A stretch of DNA of 64,000 nt from Lishizhenia tianjinensis (lineage in GTDB: Bacteria > Bacteroidota > Bacteroidia > Flavobacteriales_D > Crocinitomicaceae): NCBI RefSeq assembly GCF_900116425.1, contig NZ_FPAS01000001.1, positions 186,001 to 250,000 of the forward strand. Reading direction: 5' to 3'. Made by a program: the position numbers and the translations under genes. The notes under the pieces were generated by a model, which worked only from the letters and a program-made list of their open reading frames with translations, was not told the DNA's origin and made no database searches. Numbering within the stretch: the first letter of the stretch is position 1; the number at the start of each line of letters is the position of its first letter. This document shows positions 9,753-17,847 of the stretch, in pieces.

Positions 9753-9819
9753 TTGAAACGGTTTTATAGTATCCTATTCTAGGTGTAAATGAAATTAATG
9801 TCCAATTTTACGTCTAGTC

Positions 9820-11505
9820 TTATTTCTTTTGAATGAAATAGATCATTTCTACGTTAGGATGTGTCAAGATAATTTCTCCTTGGTCGTTTTTAGAAAGTTC
9901 TGCTCCGCTGTAAATACCTGAATGTTTGGGATAGAAGAATTTGGTGCTAGAATAGTCTCCAGTACGAGCATCTATACAAAAAACATCATAACCGAAGTAT
10001 TCCGCTTTCGGTTGATTTTCATTGTTGTATTTCACCCTAATTCTTGGAATGGCTACATAGATATAATTACCATCCGTAAGGTGTAAGTAGTTGTTCGTAA
10101 GGGAAGAATGAAGGACCAAGTCATTTTTAAAATCCAATGTATTAGTTGATCTACCTGACCCGCTATTGGTTCCATAGTACAATTCGTCTTTTAATACGGG
10201 TAGGGGAATTCTATTGGTAACCGTGTTTGTGCCTTTATAATTTTCAAGGGTAATACTGATATATCTCTCATGCATACGCACATTTTGGTTGGTAGAATAA
10301 CTGTATTTAACACCCAATTCTGTCTGAGTTGAGTCGTATTTAGAGGGAATGTATTCTGCCAGAATAGAGGTAGAAATAAACTGGAATTCACTTACCCTAT
10401 TAACGTCTAAAAATACGTGTTCGTCAATAGTGAAGATAGAATTGTCTGTTTTTCTTTTGGTTGTATCTCTTCTTAGGGTAAGATCTATTTCTGAATCAAT
10501 ATAAAAGGCGTGATGAGTTGTTGTTTTATCTTCATATGATTTAAATTGAATCACGTCTTCAAATAACTCTACATCCAATACCAATGCTTCTTTATTCAGG
10601 TGAGCAAATTTCTTCAAGGAAATTGATTTTTTAGTTTCTGTATCTAAAAGGGTTTTGTCCAAAAAATTCACTGCATTGATAAAGTTAGGAGTCGGTACAT
10701 AATAATGGGGGGATTGGCTTAGACTGTAGCCTAAATCTAAAGTTATATATTTTCCATTGTAATTGTAAGGGTAAAGTATAAAAGTTGAAAAATCAGAAGG
10801 GTAGGTTTTTCCTTCTTCCATTTCAGCTTCTATGATTTGGAGTTTTTTTAACTTTTCTTTTTTCGATTCTAGTATGCTTGCTCCATGATTAAGAACCTGA
10901 TAGTAGTCGGGTGGATTTTTTATGTTTTCCTCGGTATCATCAATATCTTTTTGCAAAATTCTTTTAATCTCATCGTAAAAATTGATTTGAAGATCGTGTT
11001 GAATATTGAACTTTTCATCGAGTACCATAATTTGTTCTTCTTCTCCTGCCATGTTCGGAGAGGCATGAATGAAAATGTGGTTTTCTTTTATACTAAAGGT
11101 TTCAATGGTGTAATTGCTATGTTTGGTGTGCAAACGTTTAATAATTCTCTCGTCCACTATTGTTTGTGTACTTAAATCCACACGGATGTGCTTATAGATG
11201 TATTCACTTTTAACGTAGGTTATACTTAAAATGTTGAGGTGATCTCCCGCCTGGGTGTATTTTAAATACTTGCCGTTTGCCAATGTTTGGGCGGCTTTTA
11301 ACGTGAATTTTTCATTTTTATCATTAACGTCCTTGAACGCCACACTTAATTTGGCCCCCTTTGTTTTAAGATTGAGATTTCTGTAAGGAGTAGGTAGGAC
11401 TTTACCTTCTTTTTTAATGATTTCAATTTCGAAAGGAGCGGTTTGCGCAATTGAAAGTGTACCAAAGATTAGTACAGAAAGCATTAGAAGTAGTTTTAGT
11501 TTCAT
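9820..11505 (-). CDS. secreted protein of unknown function (about 561 aa)
   Basis: Not recognised. The 561-aa product has an N-terminal signal peptide (residues about 1-20, ending LSIAQ) and no lipobox or T9SS tail. The body is beta-rich and charged with a helical, Lys/Glu-rich stretch near residues 185-230. Its layout parallels the 6707-8374 product: 'MVLDEKFNIQHD' here against 'TVMDKEFDILYE' there, and YIYVAIPRI near residue 510 here against YIILAIPKL there. I infer distant paralogy with the same unknown role. Confidence 0.65.
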   Translation of the reverse strand: MKLKLLLMLSVLIFGTLSIAQTAPFEIEIIKKEGKVLPTPYRNLNLKTKGAKLSVAFKDVNDKNEKFTLKAAQTLANGKYLKYTQAGDHLNILSITYVKSEYIYKHIRVDLSTQTIVDERIIKRLHTKHSNYTIETFSIKENHIFIHASPNMAGEEEQIMVLDEKFNIQHDLQINFYDEIKRILQKDIDDTEENIKNPPDYYQVLNHGASILESKKEKLKKLQIIEAEMEEGKTYPSDFSTFILYPYNYNGKYITLDLGYSLSQSPHYYVPTPNFINAVNFLDKTLLDTETKKSISLKKFAHLNKEALVLDVELFEDVIQFKSYEDKTTTHHAFYIDSEIDLTLRRDTTKRKTDNSIFTIDEHVFLDVNRVSEFQFISTSILAEYIPSKYDSTQTELGVKYSYSTNQNVRMHERYISITLENYKGTNTVTNRIPLPVLKDELYYGTNSGSGRSTNTLDFKNDLVLHSSLTNNYLHLTDGNYIYVAIPRIRVKYNNENQPKAEYFGYDVFCIDARTGDYSSTKFFYPKHSGIYSGAELSKNDQGEIILTHPNVEMIYFIQKK

Positions 11506-11543
11506 GTGATTTGATTAAAGTTTTTGACCAAAATAATATTTCT

Positions 11544-11738
11544 ATGGTTAAAATTTGTAATCAGAGAATTCTGGCACCGATAGTAGCGGCATGGGGGGCA
11601 GACTTTTTACTTGATTATTGTCCACTTTGCTTAGCGACCAAAGAAGCTAAAAAAGGGGAGCAAGAATTGGAAAAAGGCAAGCGCTATAGAGTGGAAAGCG
11701 GTGAATGTCCAGCCCAAAAAAAGTCCTTAACAAATTAG
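11544..11738 (+). CDS. possible small Cys-containing protein (64 aa)
   Basis: A 64-codon frame opening with ATG-GTT-AAA in the 332-nt gap between two larger genes. The product has four cysteines, including a CPLC pair at about residues 26-29, and a Lys/Glu-rich tail, so a small zinc-binding protein is conceivable. The frame is open further upstream (11451), but that extension overlaps the start of the divergent gene, so the internal ATG is preferred. It has no recognised family, terminator or promoter. It may be a chance ORF. Confidence 0.3.
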   Translation: MVKICNQRILAPIVAAWGADFLLDYCPLCLATKEAKKGEQELEKGKRYRVESGECPAQKKSLTN

Positions 11739-11785
11739 AAAGTAGCTTCAGCGGGAAGACTTTTCAGAAATTTAAAGTTGAAATT

Positions 11786-11816
11786 TTGACTTTAATAAAG
11801 ATTAAGATTACTTTTA
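11786..11816 (+). promoter_or_regulatory. sucC promoter
   Basis: TTG at 11786-11788 and TACTTTTA at 11809-11816, spaced by 20 nt, close to TTG-N17-23-TAnnTTTG (the last base is A instead of G). The sucC start follows 21 nt later. Confidence 0.55.
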
Positions 11817-11837
11817 TCGCGCAAATTAAAAGAAGAC

Positions 11838-13049
11838 ATGAATTTACACGAATATCAAGGAAAATCCATTTTAAAAAGCTTCGGTGTAGCAATACAAGAA
11901 GGAGTTGTTGTAGATAAAGTAGAAGATGCTGTAGCGAAAGCGAAAGAATTAACGGCTTCAACAGGAACTGAGTGGTACGTTGTAAAAGCTCAAATCCACG
12001 CAGGTGGTAGAGGTAAAGGTACTGTAGAAGAAACAGGTTCTAGAGGAGTTGTTTTAGCGAAAGGTATCGACAAAGTAGAAGAGACTGTTAAAGGAATTTT
12101 AGGGGGTCACTTAACTACATTACAAACTAACGGTGTTGGTAAGCGTGTAAACAAGGTATTGATTGCTGAGGATGTATACTACCCAGGTGAATCAGAGCCA
12201 TCTGAGTTCTACATGTCTGTATTAATGGACAGAGATAAAGGTAGAAACATCATTATGTACTCTACAGAAGGTGGTATGGATATCGAAACTGTTGCAGAAG
12301 AGACTCCACACTTAATCTTTAAAGAAGAAGTAGATCCACGTGTTGGATTACAAGGTTTCCAAGCTAGAAAAATTGCTTTCAACTTAGGATTAAGCGGAAA
12401 AGCATTTAAAGAAATGACAAAATTCGTTGCTGCATTATACGCTGCTTACGAAGGATGTGATGCTTCTATGTTTGAGATTAACCCAGTATTGAAAACATCT
12501 GATGATAAAATTATTGCGGTTGATTCTAAAGTAACTTTAGATGATAACGCTTTATTCCGTCACAAAGACTACGCTGAAATGCGTGATAAAACAGAAGAAG
12601 ATCCAACAGAGGTTGAGGCTGGAGAAGCTGGATTGAACTTCGTAAAATTAGACGGTAACGTTGGTTGTATGGTAAACGGAGCAGGATTGGCAATGGCTAC
12701 TATGGATATCATTAAGATGTCTGGTGGTAACCCAGCTAACTTCTTAGACGTTGGTGGTACGGCTGATGCTGAGCGTGTTGAGAAAGCATTCCAAATCATC
12801 TTGAAAGATGAGAACGTGAAGGCAATCTTAATCAACATCTTCGGTGGTATCGTAAGATGTGATAGAGTTGCTCAAGGTGTTGTTGATGCATACAAGAATA
12901 TGGGTAACATTCCAGTTCCTATCATCGTTCGTTTACAAGGAACAAATGCTGTTGAAGCGAAGAAATTAATCGACGATTCAGGATTAAACGTACACTCTGC
13001 AGTTCAATTACAAGAAGCTGCTGACTTAGTAAAAGAGATCTTGGCTTAG
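11838..13049 (+). CDS. sucC: succinate-CoA ligase (ADP-forming) subunit beta
   Basis: Beta subunit of succinyl-CoA synthetase in the TCA cycle; with the alpha subunit (SucD) it makes succinate and ATP/GTP from succinyl-CoA in the cytosol. The 403 aa are near the usual 390-400. The N-terminal ATP-grasp begins [30 protein letters not shown] (near residues 49-61) and the C-terminal CoA-ligase region with FLDVGG (near 300), [11 protein letters not shown] (near 335) and VRLQGTN (near 362) are all present. The gene is monocistronic between a promoter-like element and a strong terminator; sucD is not in this window. Confidence 0.97.
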   Translation: MNLHEYQGKSILKSFGVAIQEGVVVDKVEDAVAKAKELTASTGTEWYVVKAQIHAGGRGKGTVEETGSRGVVLAKGIDKVEETVKGILGGHLTTLQTNGVGKRVNKVLIAEDVYYPGESEPSEFYMSVLMDRDKGRNIIMYSTEGGMDIETVAEETPHLIFKEEVDPRVGLQGFQARKIAFNLGLSGKAFKEMTKFVAALYAAYEGCDASMFEINPVLKTSDDKIIAVDSKVTLDDNALFRHKDYAEMRDKTEEDPTEVEAGEAGLNFVKLDGNVGCMVNGAGLAMATMDIIKMSGGNPANFLDVGGTADAERVEKAFQIILKDENVKAILINIFGGIVRCDRVAQGVVDAYKNMGNIPVPIIVRLQGTNAVEAKKLIDDSGLNVHSAVQLQEAADLVKEILA

Positions 13050-13064
13050 TCCGATAGATATATT

Positions 13065-13106
13065 AAAAAAAAGGGGATTCCAAATTTTGGAATCCCCTTT
13101 TTTTTG
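13065..13106 (+). terminator. intrinsic terminator of sucC
   Basis: Long perfect hairpin AAAGGGGATTCCAAA/TTTGGAATCCCCTTT flanked by an A-run and a T-run. Confidence 0.9.
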
Positions 13107-13144
13107 AGTTAAGAATTATGAATTAAGAGTTAAGATTTTTTTTT

Positions 13145-13362
13145 GTGTCGGCCTTCGAGACGGCTCAAATTTGAAGGATTTGAATGATTTGAGGAATTTG
13201 AGAGATTCAAACATTCAAGAATTTAAAGATTTAAGGAGTACGAGGTTATCGAGCGGAGCGCCGTGGTGCGTTGTGCTAAGCGATGTCGAAGTAAGCGGAG
13301 CCGAACTATTGAGATACCGGTATACGTATCATAGATTATAATCTTGCTCAATACTCTTGCTC
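13145..13362 (+). repeat. intergenic mosaic repeat, copy 1
   Basis: A composite of four parts. First is a 22-bp head (13145-13166, GTGTCGGCCTTCGAGACGGC...). Then comes an array of about 9-bp units (ATTTGAAGG, ATTTGAATG, ATTTGAGGA and so on) that turns into complementary ATTCAAACATTCAAG units. Next is a GC-richer block with GTGCTAAGCGATGTCGAAGT and GCGGAGCCGAA, and last a tail containing CCGGTATACGTATCATAG and CTTGCTC. From 13167 onward it is directly repeated at about 14092-14300. The GC block resembles the CTTCGACTCCGCTCAG-type repeats common in Bacteroidota intergenic DNA. No gene is supported in 13050-13430. Confidence 0.8.
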
Positions 13363-13430
13363 TATGCTGACTTTCTAACCGTCTTTTAATTCATCATAAA
13401 TTCTTACCTTAAGGATGTAATACGATCACC

Positions 13431-13961
13431 ATGTTAAAACCTATTCAATTTCGAGCAAGCATTATTTCTTTGGCCTTTGTTGTATTGTTTTTATCCTGTA
13501 ACAATGAGATTATACAGGAATCAAAGGGAAATAGAAACAATAAAGAAGCTTTAATAGATAGGAAGGACCAAAAGGTGAATAACTTAGCTATTTATGTAGA
13601 AGGTTGGAGTTGTGTTTATCGAATTGAGTTAACAGAAGAAGGCAATGGGAAATTTATTAGAGGTTATTCCAGTACTGAAGATTTGGGAAATGATGAATTT
13701 TCAGAAGTTTATGATACCTATTCTTTTAAAATTGGAAATATAAATGTTCTCGATTCTATCCATTCTGTACTTAAGAATCTAAGTGTAGATGTTAAGGTGA
13801 AAGATAATTCAAAAATGAATGATGAGAAAAGAATGTTGTTAAAGTACAATGAGGAGCTACGAATTGACGCGTATAATATTGGTGGTGCGGATGAAATTCA
13901 CAAACTACTAGAGCTTATCCATCCTTACTTAAAAGAGGACTTTGTTGATCTTTGTAGATAA
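13431..13961 (+). CDS. small lipoprotein of unknown function
   Basis: A 176-aa product with a lipoprotein signal peptide. Residues about 1-22 are hydrophobic and end in the lipobox FLSC with the Cys followed by NNE, so a lipidated periplasmic or surface protein is expected. The mature part is Asp/Glu/Lys-rich with no recognised domain. The gene sits alone between two copies of the same mosaic repeat, which could have mediated its arrival or duplication (inference). The start was chosen because the signal peptide follows it directly. Confidence 0.6.
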   Translation: MLKPIQFRASIISLAFVVLFLSCNNEIIQESKGNRNNKEALIDRKDQKVNNLAIYVEGWSCVYRIELTEEGNGKFIRGYSSTEDLGNDEFSEVYDTYSFKIGNINVLDSIHSVLKNLSVDVKVKDNSKMNDEKRMLLKYNEELRIDAYNIGGADEIHKLLELIHPYLKEDFVDLCR

Positions 13962-14069
13962 GAAAAATTACTCTTTTTTTATAAAAGCTCTCTGACCTCT
14001 GCAGTTAATACCACATTTTATCCTCTTGTTCCACGCTCACACTCACAACTGATTTTTTTTGGGGAAAAA

Positions 14070-14300
14070 GAGCCGTCTCGAAGGCCGACACCTTAGATTT
14101 AAATGATTTGAAGGATTTGAAGGATTTGAGGAATTTGAGAGATTCAAACATTCAAGAATTCAAAGATTTAAGGAGTAGGAGGTTCTCGAGCGGAGTGCCG
14201 TGGTGCGTTGTGCTGAGCGATGTCGAAGTAAGCGGAGCCGAAGTATCGAGATGCCGGTATACGTATCATAGATTATTATCTTGCTCAAAACTCTTGCTCA
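14070..14300 (+). repeat. intergenic mosaic repeat, copy 2
   Basis: The direct repeat of copy 1 from the ATTTGAAGG array through the CTTGCTC tail, with a few substitutions (for example ...GTACGAGGTTATCGAG versus GTAGGAGGTTCTCGAG). Its 22-bp head (14070-14091) is present as the exact reverse complement of the copy 1 head. An open frame inside it (14108-14311) is made of the repeat units and is not a gene. A further perfect hairpin, TTGTCGC-GCTAA-GCGACAA, lies at 14342-14360. The interval 13962-14449 holds no other gene. Confidence 0.8.
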
Positions 14301-14375
14301 CTACCGTCTAAAGGTCTAACCGTCCAACTGTCTAAAAGTCTTTGTCGCGCTAAGCGACAATAAGAAAGAAAAAAC

Positions 14376-14406
14376 TTGTAAAAAATACAGAGTTTGTTCA
14401 ACTTTG
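14376..14406 (+). promoter_or_regulatory. map promoter
   Basis: TTG at 14376-14378 and CAACTTTG at 14399-14406 with a 20-nt spacer. The -7 element matches the TTTG half of TAnnTTTG but has CA instead of TA. Confidence 0.5.
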
Positions 14407-14449
14407 CGCTTCCAATACTATACAGGTGGGAACATTTTTAAAAAAAGAT

Positions 14450-15229
14450 ATGATCGTTTATAAAACTAGAGAGCAAATTGAGATTATGCGTGAGGCTGCT
14501 CAAATTGTAAGTAGAACTTTGGGAAAAGTAGCAGAAGCCATAGAGGAGGGGATAACTCCGCTAGAGTTGGACGCTATCGCTGAGTGCTACATTCGCTCGC
14601 AAAATGCTATTCCAGGTTTCTTAGGTTTATACGATTTCCCAAATACACTTTGTATTTCTGTGAATGATGCTGTTGTTCACGGTTACCCTACAGACAAACC
14701 TCTTCAAAATGGAGATATTGTTTCTGTGGACTGTGGAGCTATCTTCGAAGGGTACTACGGTGATCACGCTTATACTTTTGGTATCGGAAATGTAGATCCA
14801 GAAGTTCAGAAGTTATTAGATGTTACTTTAGAATGTTTGAACATAGGTGTTGAACAAACCCGAGTAGGGAATAGAATTGGTGATATAGGTTTCCACATCC
14901 AACAACACGCAGAAAAGCACGGTTACGGAGTAGTAAGAGAATTGGTAGGTCACGGTTTGGGAACAACCATGCACGAAGAACCACAAGTACCGAACTACGG
15001 TAAAAGAGGTAGAGGAAAGAAAATTCAAGAAGGATTAACTATCGCAATTGAGCCGATGTTGAACATGGGAACAGAGCGTGTGAAATACTTGAGTGATAAC
15101 TGGACTATAGTTACAGCAGATAACAAACCAAGTGCACACTTTGAGCACGATGTTGCCGTTGTAGATGGAAAACCAGATGTTCTTTCTACCTTTAAGTATG
15201 TAGAAGAAGCATTAGCGAAAAAGAAATAA
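14450..15229 (+). CDS. map: type I methionine aminopeptidase
   Basis: Removes the initiator methionine from nascent proteins; a cytosolic binuclear metalloenzyme. I chose the ATG at 14450 (259 aa, MIVYKTREQIEIMREAAQ) over an in-frame GTG eight codons upstream because family members begin here and A-rich sequence precedes it. The expected metal ligands are visible: Asp in VSVDCGAIFEG, Asp in YYGDHAYTF, His in ELVGHGLGTTMHEEP, Glu in IEPMLNMG and a final Glu near HFEHDVAV. The downstream membrane-protein gene starts on the base after its stop codon, so the two are probably co-transcribed. Confidence 0.95.
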   Translation: MIVYKTREQIEIMREAAQIVSRTLGKVAEAIEEGITPLELDAIAECYIRSQNAIPGFLGLYDFPNTLCISVNDAVVHGYPTDKPLQNGDIVSVDCGAIFEGYYGDHAYTFGIGNVDPEVQKLLDVTLECLNIGVEQTRVGNRIGDIGFHIQQHAEKHGYGVVRELVGHGLGTTMHEEPQVPNYGKRGRGKKIQEGLTIAIEPMLNMGTERVKYLSDNWTIVTADNKPSAHFEHDVAVVDGKPDVLSTFKYVEEALAKKK

Positions 15230-15826
15230 ATGTCGGCAGCCAAACTTGTTGGTTTAACCACAATCTTATATTTAATCATGGCCCTGCAGTCTTTGCTGGG
15301 CCTTGGTGTTTTTTTACCCATACTTCCCCTCAAAGAAGTTTTGGTGGCGCTTATGGCCATTGCTCTCGGCGTAATGAATTGGCGTAAGGATAAAAAGCCC
15401 TATGCTTATCTTTTGTTTTATGGACTCATCGGACTCCTTTTTTCAAATTTTACCCTAGAGATACTTTTAAGCGCCGAAGAACGTATACAATTCAACAAGG
15501 AAGTTTCAGATTTCATAGGCTTAGCACAACTCATTTTGATGAGTATTTTGTTGTTTTATTTGTCGCTGGAACGCATCGCAGAAAAAATACGTTTCAATCT
15601 CTTTCCTTTTTTGACTTTAATTGCCATTGTACTCATTAACTTTTTTGGAGAAAAATCATGGGAAGCTTTGGCCATTTTGCCTTTGTCGCTTGCTTTTTAT
15701 ATTCAATACCACAAGGCAGATGAAGATCAAATCAATGCCGATAAATACCACGCCATCAAAATGTGGTTTACTGGTTTTGCTGTTTTAGGAGCGATAGATA
15801 TTCTTGCCATTTGGATCAACAAATAA
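15230..15826 (+). CDS. multi-pass membrane protein of unknown function
   Basis: A 198-aa product with about six hydrophobic segments (near residues 6-24, 35-50, 58-75, 95-115, 125-140 and 148-160, with another at the C-terminus). No family is recognised. Its ATG directly follows the map stop codon, suggesting translational coupling, though no functional link to Map is known to me. The C-terminal segment DILAIWINK ends in a hydrophobic stretch typical of an inner-membrane protein. Confidence 0.6.
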   Translation: MSAAKLVGLTTILYLIMALQSLLGLGVFLPILPLKEVLVALMAIALGVMNWRKDKKPYAYLLFYGLIGLLFSNFTLEILLSAEERIQFNKEVSDFIGLAQLILMSILLFYLSLERIAEKIRFNLFPFLTLIAIVLINFFGEKSWEALAILPLSLAFYIQYHKADEDQINADKYHAIKMWFTGFAVLGAIDILAIWINK

Positions 15827-15853
15827 AGGTCTACACAAAACGCATAGACCTTT
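15825..15853 (+). terminator. weak terminator-like hairpin
   Basis: AAAGGTCTA (15825-15833) / TAGACCTTT (15845-15853), immediately at the end of the membrane-protein gene. The following T-run is short. Confidence 0.5.
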
Positions 15854-15945
15854 ACAAGTATAATTACAAAAACCAAAACTATTGAATTATAACTACTTAC
15901 TTAAACGTGAGTTGTGTTCAAAAGGTTATCTTGTATTTTGAGAAG

Positions 15946-16090
15946 CTAGATTTCTAGAGTGCTAGATGACTAGAAATTCGATAAGGATTAAAGAATCCAT
16001 CAAATCATCAAATTTTCAAATTCTCGAATTGTTGAATTTTTGAATCCTTGAATCTTTGAATTTCAAAGAAGCGAACGCTCGTTTGCGCTT
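15946..16090 (+). repeat. third intergenic repeat array with CTAGA octamer ladder
   Basis: Starts with four CTAGA words exactly 8 bp apart (15946, 15954, 15962, 15970). An array of CAAATCATCAAATTTTCAAA-type units follows and switches to GAATTTTTGAATCCTTGAAT-type units, making an imperfect long inverted repeat of the same style as the 13.1 and 14.1 kb arrays. It ends in a hairpin AAGCGAAC...GTTTGCGCTT (16069-16090). No gene is seen in 15854-16155. Confidence 0.65.
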
Positions 16091-16155
16091 AAATTTTTAA
16101 ATCTCCTACAGCATTACCGCAGAAAATTGTATATTACTTTTCAAATACACTGTTT

Positions 16156-17685
16156 ATGCCGTTCAATTCCATTTTTAGTTGGCTGATGAAAAAACGCATT
16201 CATCAGATCGATTTATTTCGCAAATACCCGGATGAAGTTCAAGAAGAACTCTTTCACCGCAATATAGAAGCCGGACGTGCAACGCGTTTTGGTAAAGAAA
16301 TGGGGTTTGAACACATAGAAGAGTATAAAGATTTCAATGAGAAAGTCCCGTTGATGGATTACGAGAGCTTAAAGCATTGGGTGGACTTCGCCATGAAGGG
16401 AGAGGATGATGTTTTGTGGCCAGGAGAAACCAAATGGTTCGCGAAATCGTCTGGTACAACTTCTGATAAAAGTAAATTCATTCCCGTTACCAAAGACTCC
16501 TTAGAAGCTTGTCATTACAAAGGTGGGAAAGACTTGTTGGGTTTGTATTACGCCCAGCATCCAGGCACTAAACTATGGAACGGTAAGCATTTGATCATTA
16601 GTGGTTCTTCTCAGTGTAATGAACAGCATTTGTCTTCCTCTTCTTACATAGGAGATCTTTCGGCAATAATTGTGAACAACCTACCTTGGTGGGCTGAATT
16701 AAAACGTAGACCTTCGAAAGAAATAGCACTCATGAGCGAGTGGGAAGAAAAGATAGAGTGTATTGCGCAATCTACGATTAAAGAAGATATACACATCATT
16801 GCAGGCGTGCCGAGCTGGACCATGGTTATTCTCAACAGAATTTTAGAGATTACCGGAAAACAAACCATCAAAGAAGTTTGGCCCAATTTAGAGTTGTTTA
16901 TGCATGGGGGAGTAAGTTTTGAACCTTACCGCAAGGAGTTTGATCGCATCATTGGAAATCCTTACATGAACTATGTAGAATCTTACAATGCATCAGAAGG
17001 GTTTTTCGGAATTCAAGATACACAAGATGGAGATTTACTTTTGATGTTGGATTATGGTATTTTCTATGAATTCATTCCTATGGATAAGTACAAAGGGGTG
17101 AACTCTGAGGTAGTAATTCCTTTAAATGAAGTGAAATTGGGGGTGAATTATGCTATGGTTATTACAACTAATGGTGGGTTGTGGAGGTATATTATTGGTG
17201 ATACCATTATGTTTACAGAACTCAAACCTAAGCGATTTAAAGTAACGGGCAGAACCAAAAGCTATATCAATGTTTTTGGTGAAGAATTGATTGTTGAAAA
17301 TGCAGAGAAAGCAATGTCTGTAGCTTGTGAAAGAGCGGGAGCGCAGGTGCATGAGTATACAGCCGGACCTATCTTTATGGAGGGGCAGCAGAGTGGGGGA
17401 CACGAATGGTTGATAGAATTTGCCGAGGCACCAAAAGACTTTGATTATTTCGTAGAGGTATTAGATAATACCCTTAAAAGTTTAAATTCTGACTATGAAG
17501 CCAAACGTTATAAAGACATGGCTTTGGCCTTTCCTAAAGTGCATCAATTGACCAAGGGAAGTTTTAATACTTGGCTAAAACAGAAGGGGAAATTGGGTGG
17601 ACAGCACAAAGTTCCTAGACTCATGAATGATAGAAGAGTTTTAGAAGAAGTTATGGAGGCCATTCAAATGAAAGTAGTACCTTAG
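16156..17685 (+). CDS. GH3 auxin-responsive promoter family protein (acyl-adenylating enzyme)
   Basis: A 509-aa member of the GH3 family. In plants GH3 proteins adenylate carboxylic acids such as jasmonate or auxin and conjugate them to amino acids; bacterial members are common in Bacteroidota and their substrates are largely unknown. Visible motifs: the ATP-binding SSGTTSDKSKFIP (near residues 97-109, ANL superfamily motif 1), YNASEGFFGIQ (near 278-288, motif 2) and LDYGIFYEFIP, and LWRYIIGDTIMF (near 343-354, motif 3), followed by VTGRTKSYINVFGEE linking to the C-terminal lid. All core motifs look intact, so adenylation activity is likely; substrate and amine acceptor are unknown. Confidence 0.85.
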   Translation: MPFNSIFSWLMKKRIHQIDLFRKYPDEVQEELFHRNIEAGRATRFGKEMGFEHIEEYKDFNEKVPLMDYESLKHWVDFAMKGEDDVLWPGETKWFAKSSGTTSDKSKFIPVTKDSLEACHYKGGKDLLGLYYAQHPGTKLWNGKHLIISGSSQCNEQHLSSSSYIGDLSAIIVNNLPWWAELKRRPSKEIALMSEWEEKIECIAQSTIKEDIHIIAGVPSWTMVILNRILEITGKQTIKEVWPNLELFMHGGVSFEPYRKEFDRIIGNPYMNYVESYNASEGFFGIQDTQDGDLLLMLDYGIFYEFIPMDKYKGVNSEVVIPLNEVKLGVNYAMVITTNGGLWRYIIGDTIMFTELKPKRFKVTGRTKSYINVFGEELIVENAEKAMSVACERAGAQVHEYTAGPIFMEGQQSGGHEWLIEFAEAPKDFDYFVEVLDNTLKSLNSDYEAKRYKDMALAFPKVHQLTKGSFNTWLKQKGKLGGQHKVPRLMNDRRVLEEVMEAIQMKVVP

Positions 17686-17771
17686 CTTAATTAAAAGTTG
17701 ATTGTTTATAAAAGAGGAAGATTTCTTACGATTTTCATTTAAAACCAAAGAATTAATCAAATAATTCTCTC

Positions 17772-17806
17772 TATATTTGCAATCCGAAAAAAGATTATTA
17801 ATTTTG
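17772..17806 (+). promoter_or_regulatory. rpmE promoter region with two nested -7 elements
   Basis: TATATTTG at 17772-17779 matches the -7 consensus. Its terminal TTG (17777-17779) lies exactly 19 nt before a second perfect -7 element, TAATTTTG (17799-17806). The second pair fits TTG-N19-TAnnTTTG best and gives a leader of about 35 nt. Confidence 0.65.
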
Positions 17807-17847
17807 CATTCCCAATTGAGGGAAAAGAATTTAGAAAACACAGTAAG

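Noticed and set aside
10885-11175. A 96-codon plus-strand frame
   Set aside because: Antisense to the secreted-protein gene at 9820-11505, with no start context or conserved motif.
11705-11917. A 70-codon frame overlapping the sucC start
   Set aside because: It overlaps the sucC promoter and the first codons of sucC.
14108-14311. Open frame in the second mosaic repeat
   Set aside because: It is made entirely of ATTTGAAGG-type units and the GC block; the corresponding frame in copy 1 is not conserved as a gene.
13145-16090. CRISPR array
   Set aside because: The units are about 9 bp and degenerate, with no unique spacers and no cas genes nearby.
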